From contig CAIJOU010000766.1 of NCBI GenBank assembly GCA_903822375.1, forward strand, positions 1 through 7,301: a stretch of DNA of 7,301 nt. The letters are read 5' to 3'. This document shows, one piece after another, positions 5,463 through 7,301 of this stretch. This DNA is from Candidatus Hydrogenedentota bacterium. Lineage in GTDB: Bacteria > Hydrogenedentota > Hydrogenedentia > Hydrogenedentales > CAITNO01. The stretch's first letter is position 1. Each line of letters begins with the position of its first letter. The notes under the pieces are model-generated. The model ran no database searches. It was not told the DNA's origin and was given only the letters and a program-made list of their open reading frames with translations. A program made the translations under genes and the position numbers.

Positions 5463-5546
5463 GGTAATACCAGTGAGCGTTCTGATGTCTTTCACCCTCG
5501 GTCGGGTTGCGACACCAAAACGGGCAAAACACGGAGAATTCATGTC

Positions 5547-6545
5547 ATGAAGAGAAAAGGCTTCACACGTATCGAGCTGCTGGTGGTTATCGCCATCATC
5601 GGCATCCTGGCGGCGATCCTGTTGCCGGCACTCGCCCGCGCCCGCGAAGCGGCACGCCGTTCGAGTTGTCAGAACAACCTGAAGCAGTGGGGCTTGGTTT
5701 TCAAGATGTACAGCAACGAGGCCAAAGGCTCGTTCCCGACGCTGCAAGCCGGGATGCTTCCGAGGCAAAACGGGGTCCCGGATACGGCCTTCGATTTCGG
5801 CCCCAATCTCTTCTCCCTGTATCCGGAGTACCTGACGGACCCGAATCTGCTGTTCTGTCCGTCCAGTTCAACACTCAGCGTAGCCAAAAAGAACATACTT
5901 GACGCGAATGGCAATACCTGCCTTCAGTACGCCGACCCGCAAAGCAAGTGCGCCAGCGCGGTGGACAACAGCTACGGTTACGCGGGTTGGGTCTTCGACC
6001 AACTTAACTACGTTCAGCCCGGCGAACCCCTTGATGCGCTGGTATCGGTTATGACCACGTTCGCCAGCTCGAACGTCAACAATCTCCCGGCCGACCTGAG
6101 TGCCGGCGGCATTCCCCAGTTGGTGGGCGGCCTGCAGGCACTTCTGCTCAACAAAGGCCTGGCATCCGCCTTCTTGCAGAAGAACGGCCCCGCCATTGCC
6201 TCCATCATCGACGGCGATATTGATCTCAAAGGCACAACATATGAGAATCGGAACCTTGGCAACGGCGGCGGCACGACCATCTACCGTCTGCGTGAAGGCA
6301 TCGAACGCTTCCTGATCACCGATATCAACAATGCCGGCAACGCCAATGTGGCCCAGAGCTCGCTCGTCATCATGTTCGACATCTTTGCCACGAACACCAA
6401 GGCGTTCAACCACATCCCCGGTGGCGCGAACATTCTTTACATGGACGGCCACGTGGAATTCCAGAAGTATGTGCCCCAGGGCAAAGACACCCCGTGCAAC
6501 ATGACGGTGGCCAACACGCTTGGCGTGCTGTCCGTCGTTCTGTAA
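5547..6545 (+). CDS. Prepilin-like (type IV pilin / pseudopilin N-terminus) secreted protein
   Basis: A 332-residue protein with a class III signal: MKRKG then FTRIELLVVIAII, cleaved by prepilin peptidase after Gly5, with Glu at position +5 of the mature chain and a hydrophobic helix to about residue 30. A conserved ARAREAARRSSCQNNLKQWG (30-49) follows, then a globular part with three regularly placed cysteines early on (Cys104, Cys125, Cys135), RLREGIERFLITDINN (247-262) and the C-terminal FNHIPGGANILYMDGHVEF, an H-x10-DG variant of the H-x9-DG motif of the DUF1559-type family. Such proteins are exported and assembled or anchored through type II secretion or pilus-like machinery; their individual roles are mostly unknown. 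The start is ATG 5547 with GGAG at 5533-5536. The gene has its own promoter and terminator, so it is monocistronic. Arg at +3 instead of the common Leu is a feature of this subgroup. Confidence 0.9.
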   Translation: MKRKGFTRIELLVVIAIIGILAAILLPALARAREAARRSSCQNNLKQWGLVFKMYSNEAKGSFPTLQAGMLPRQNGVPDTAFDFGPNLFSLYPEYLTDPNLLFCPSSSTLSVAKKNILDANGNTCLQYADPQSKCASAVDNSYGYAGWVFDQLNYVQPGEPLDALVSVMTTFASSNVNNLPADLSAGGIPQLVGGLQALLLNKGLASAFLQKNGPAIASIIDGDIDLKGTTYENRNLGNGGGTTIYRLREGIERFLITDINNAGNANVAQSSLVIMFDIFATNTKAFNHIPGGANILYMDGHVEFQKYVPQGKDTPCNMTVANTLGVLSVVL

Positions 6546-6591
6546 GAGGATTTCCGAAAGGCTATAAAGCCGTATCCTGTTGAAGTGCAAT

Positions 6592-6624
6592 GCCCGGAGC
6601 GGAAACGCTCCGGGCTTTCGCTTT
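6592..6624 (+). terminator. Strong intrinsic terminator of the pilin-like gene
   Basis: GCCCGGAGCG (6592-6601), a GAAA tetraloop (6602-6605), CGCTCCGGGC (6606-6615), then TTTCGCTTT. A 10-bp perfect GC-rich stem closed by a GNRA loop with a following T-rich stretch, 46 bases after the stop codon. Confidence 0.85.
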
Positions 6625-6693
6625 ATGGGGAAACGGGGGCCATGGTCCCAAATGAGACAATCAGTATTGCGGTATAATCGGCCCCAAGAGGAG

Positions 6694-6792
6694 GGACGAA
6701 AAGGACTCAAGGGACGGAAAGGACGGATTCAGTCCTCTCCATTGGGCTGTGGGTTGATGGAATCCTTTGGGTCCTTCAAGTCGCTTCCGTCC
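6694..6792. repeat. Inverted pair of 9-base-period GGAC arrays
   Basis: On plus, four 9-base units start with GGAC: GGACGAAAA, GGACTCAAG, GGACGGAAA, GGACGGATT (6694-6729). On minus, four further 9-base units lie at 6792 down to 6757: GGACGGAAG, CGACTTGAA, GGACCCAAA, GGATTCCAT. The arms can pair: 6709-6719 with 6785-6795 (11 bp perfect), 6719-6724 with 6771-6776, and 6725-6729 with 6761-6765. The element is non-coding and lies between the two convergent genes, ending a few bases from the stop of the UbiB-like gene. Confidence 0.75.
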
Positions 6793-6800
6793 CTTGGCGG

Positions 6801-7301
6801 CTATATGCCTTTGCCCCAAAGGATAGAGATGACCAACATGAGCCCGAGCACCCCGGCCAGCATGTAGCCGGCAATGCCGATGTTGGTCATGGTTCCCTCG
6901 GTGGTGACGAGCAGGCTCGACCCCACGATGAGCGCTGCGATGACCATGGCGACGGCGTTGCGCTTGCTTGCGCGGTCAATCGTGTTGGACAGGTTTTCCA
7001 GATGTTCGTGGTGCACCTGAAACCGGAACTTGCCGACGCGCAGTTGGTGCAGCACACTGGAGATGTCCCCCGGCGCCTGCCGTCCCAGGCGCGTCAGCGC
7101 CCCGAGCTGCTGTTTCAAGTCGTCAAACACGCGCGCCGGCGAATAGCGCGCCATCGCGGCCCTTTCCATGTGGGGCTGAAGGATGGGCAGCACGTCAATG
7201 TTTGGCTCAAGCTTGCGCCCGACCATTTCTATCGTTGCGAGCGCCTTGAGCAACAGCGAGAAACGGGGTGCCAGTTCCAGGCTGTGCCGGCGCGCAATCT
7301 G
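6801..7301 (-). CDS. ABC1/UbiB (AarF)-family atypical kinase, C-terminal part
   Basis: The frame is open to the right edge, so only the last 166 residues are visible; it ends at TAG (complement of 6801-6803). The first visible residues RRHSLELAPRFSLLLKALATIE, followed by GRKLEPNIDVLP, match the region after the kinase core of UbiB/ADCK-type proteins, where 'LxLLxKALxxxEG-xxxLDP' is typical. The end has two hydrophobic helices (about visible residues 116-133 and 140-162) separated by a short loop, as in UbiB-type proteins with a C-terminal membrane hairpin; the tail is WGKGI. The catalytic lysine and the QAs/KxGQ motif are outside the window. The family supports ubiquinone or other isoprenoid-quinone metabolism; here that role is inferred. 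It is convergent with the pilin-like gene, and the next gene in its transcription direction is not on the same strand nearby. Confidence 0.88.
   Translation of the reverse strand, partial: QIARRHSLELAPRFSLLLKALATIEMVGRKLEPNIDVLPILQPHMERAAMARYSPARVFDDLKQQLGALTRLGRQAPGDISSVLHQLRVGKFRFQVHHEHLENLSNTIDRASKRNAVAMVIAALIVGSSLLVTTEGTMTNIGIAGYMLAGVLGLMLVISILWGKGI

Larger units (their letters stand above)
5149..5546. other. Divergent control region between the membrane kinase and the pilin-like gene
   Basis: About 400 bases without a convincing gene, with a lower GC content around 5340-5385. On the minus strand the frame of the kinase stays open through 5149-5373, but the encoded residues match no family I know. 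The region has two minus-strand promoter candidates (5192-5220, 5373-5401) and one plus-strand promoter (5434-5462). A small inverted repeat CCAAT-GCACA-ATTGG (5398-5412) lies between the divergent promoters and overlaps the minus -35 box, so it could be an operator; this is a guess. Confidence 0.6.

Noticed and set aside
6673..6678. Perfect TATAAT on plus as a promoter
   Set aside because: No -35 box at a suitable distance and no gene downstream on the plus strand; it would only read into repeats and antisense to the UbiB-like gene.
5868..6710. A 280-codon minus-strand frame opposite the pilin-like gene
   Set aside because: It runs through the terminator hairpin and is antisense to a well-supported gene; no recognisable domain.

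Overview
The window (7,301 bases, mostly GC-rich coding sequence) looks like chromosomal DNA of an uncultured or environmental Gram-negative bacterium of the Hydrogenedentota / Planctomycetota / Lentisphaerota type. The main clue is the 332-residue prepilin-like protein with the N-terminus GFTRIELLVVIAIIGILAAI followed by a conserved ARAREAARR / SCQNNLKQWG stretch and a C-terminal H-x10-DG element, a style of 'pseudopilin' that is expanded in those phyla. The intergenic regions are rich in short GC-rich hairpins and periodic repeats. This placement is an inference from gene style, not from a marker gene.

Layout, left to right. (1) 3-680, plus: the C-terminal end of a large protein that starts outside the window, with a beta-sandwich-like tail as seen in glycoside hydrolases. 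(2) 681-1110: non-coding repeat region with a diverged direct repeat and at least four hairpins. (3) 1193-2197, plus: an NAD(P)-dependent, metal-containing dehydrogenase of the glycerol-1-phosphate / glycerol dehydrogenase family. (4) 2318-3862, plus: a propionate/acetate CoA-transferase (YdiF-like) with its catalytic glutamate. (5) 3863-3959: a convergent junction with a 10-bp perfect hairpin. (6) 3960-4256, minus: a small FmdB-like protein without the usual cysteines. (7) 4281-4376: two hexamer-repeat arrays that are reverse complements of each other. (8) 4414-5148, minus: a membrane protein resembling CTP-dependent polyprenol/phytol/diacylglycerol kinases. (9) 5149-5546: a divergent control region with good sigma-70-like promoters on both strands. 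(10) 5547-6545, plus: the pilin-like protein, closed by a strong intrinsic terminator. (11) 6694-6792: two 9-nt-period arrays in inverted orientation. (12) 6801-7301, minus: the C-terminal end of an ABC1/UbiB-family protein with two membrane helices.

How the genes fit together: the dehydrogenase and the CoA-transferase are in tandem but are separated by 120 bases with their own terminator-like and promoter-like signals, so a shared pathway is only possible. The membrane kinase and the FmdB-like gene are probably one minus-strand unit. The G1P-dehydrogenase-like protein, the prenol-kinase-like protein and the UbiB-like protein all belong to families connected with glycerophosphate or isoprenoid lipids, which is suggestive but unproven. 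I see no CRISPR array, tRNA, rRNA, transposase or defence system. Most of the unusual signal is in the non-coding repeats.
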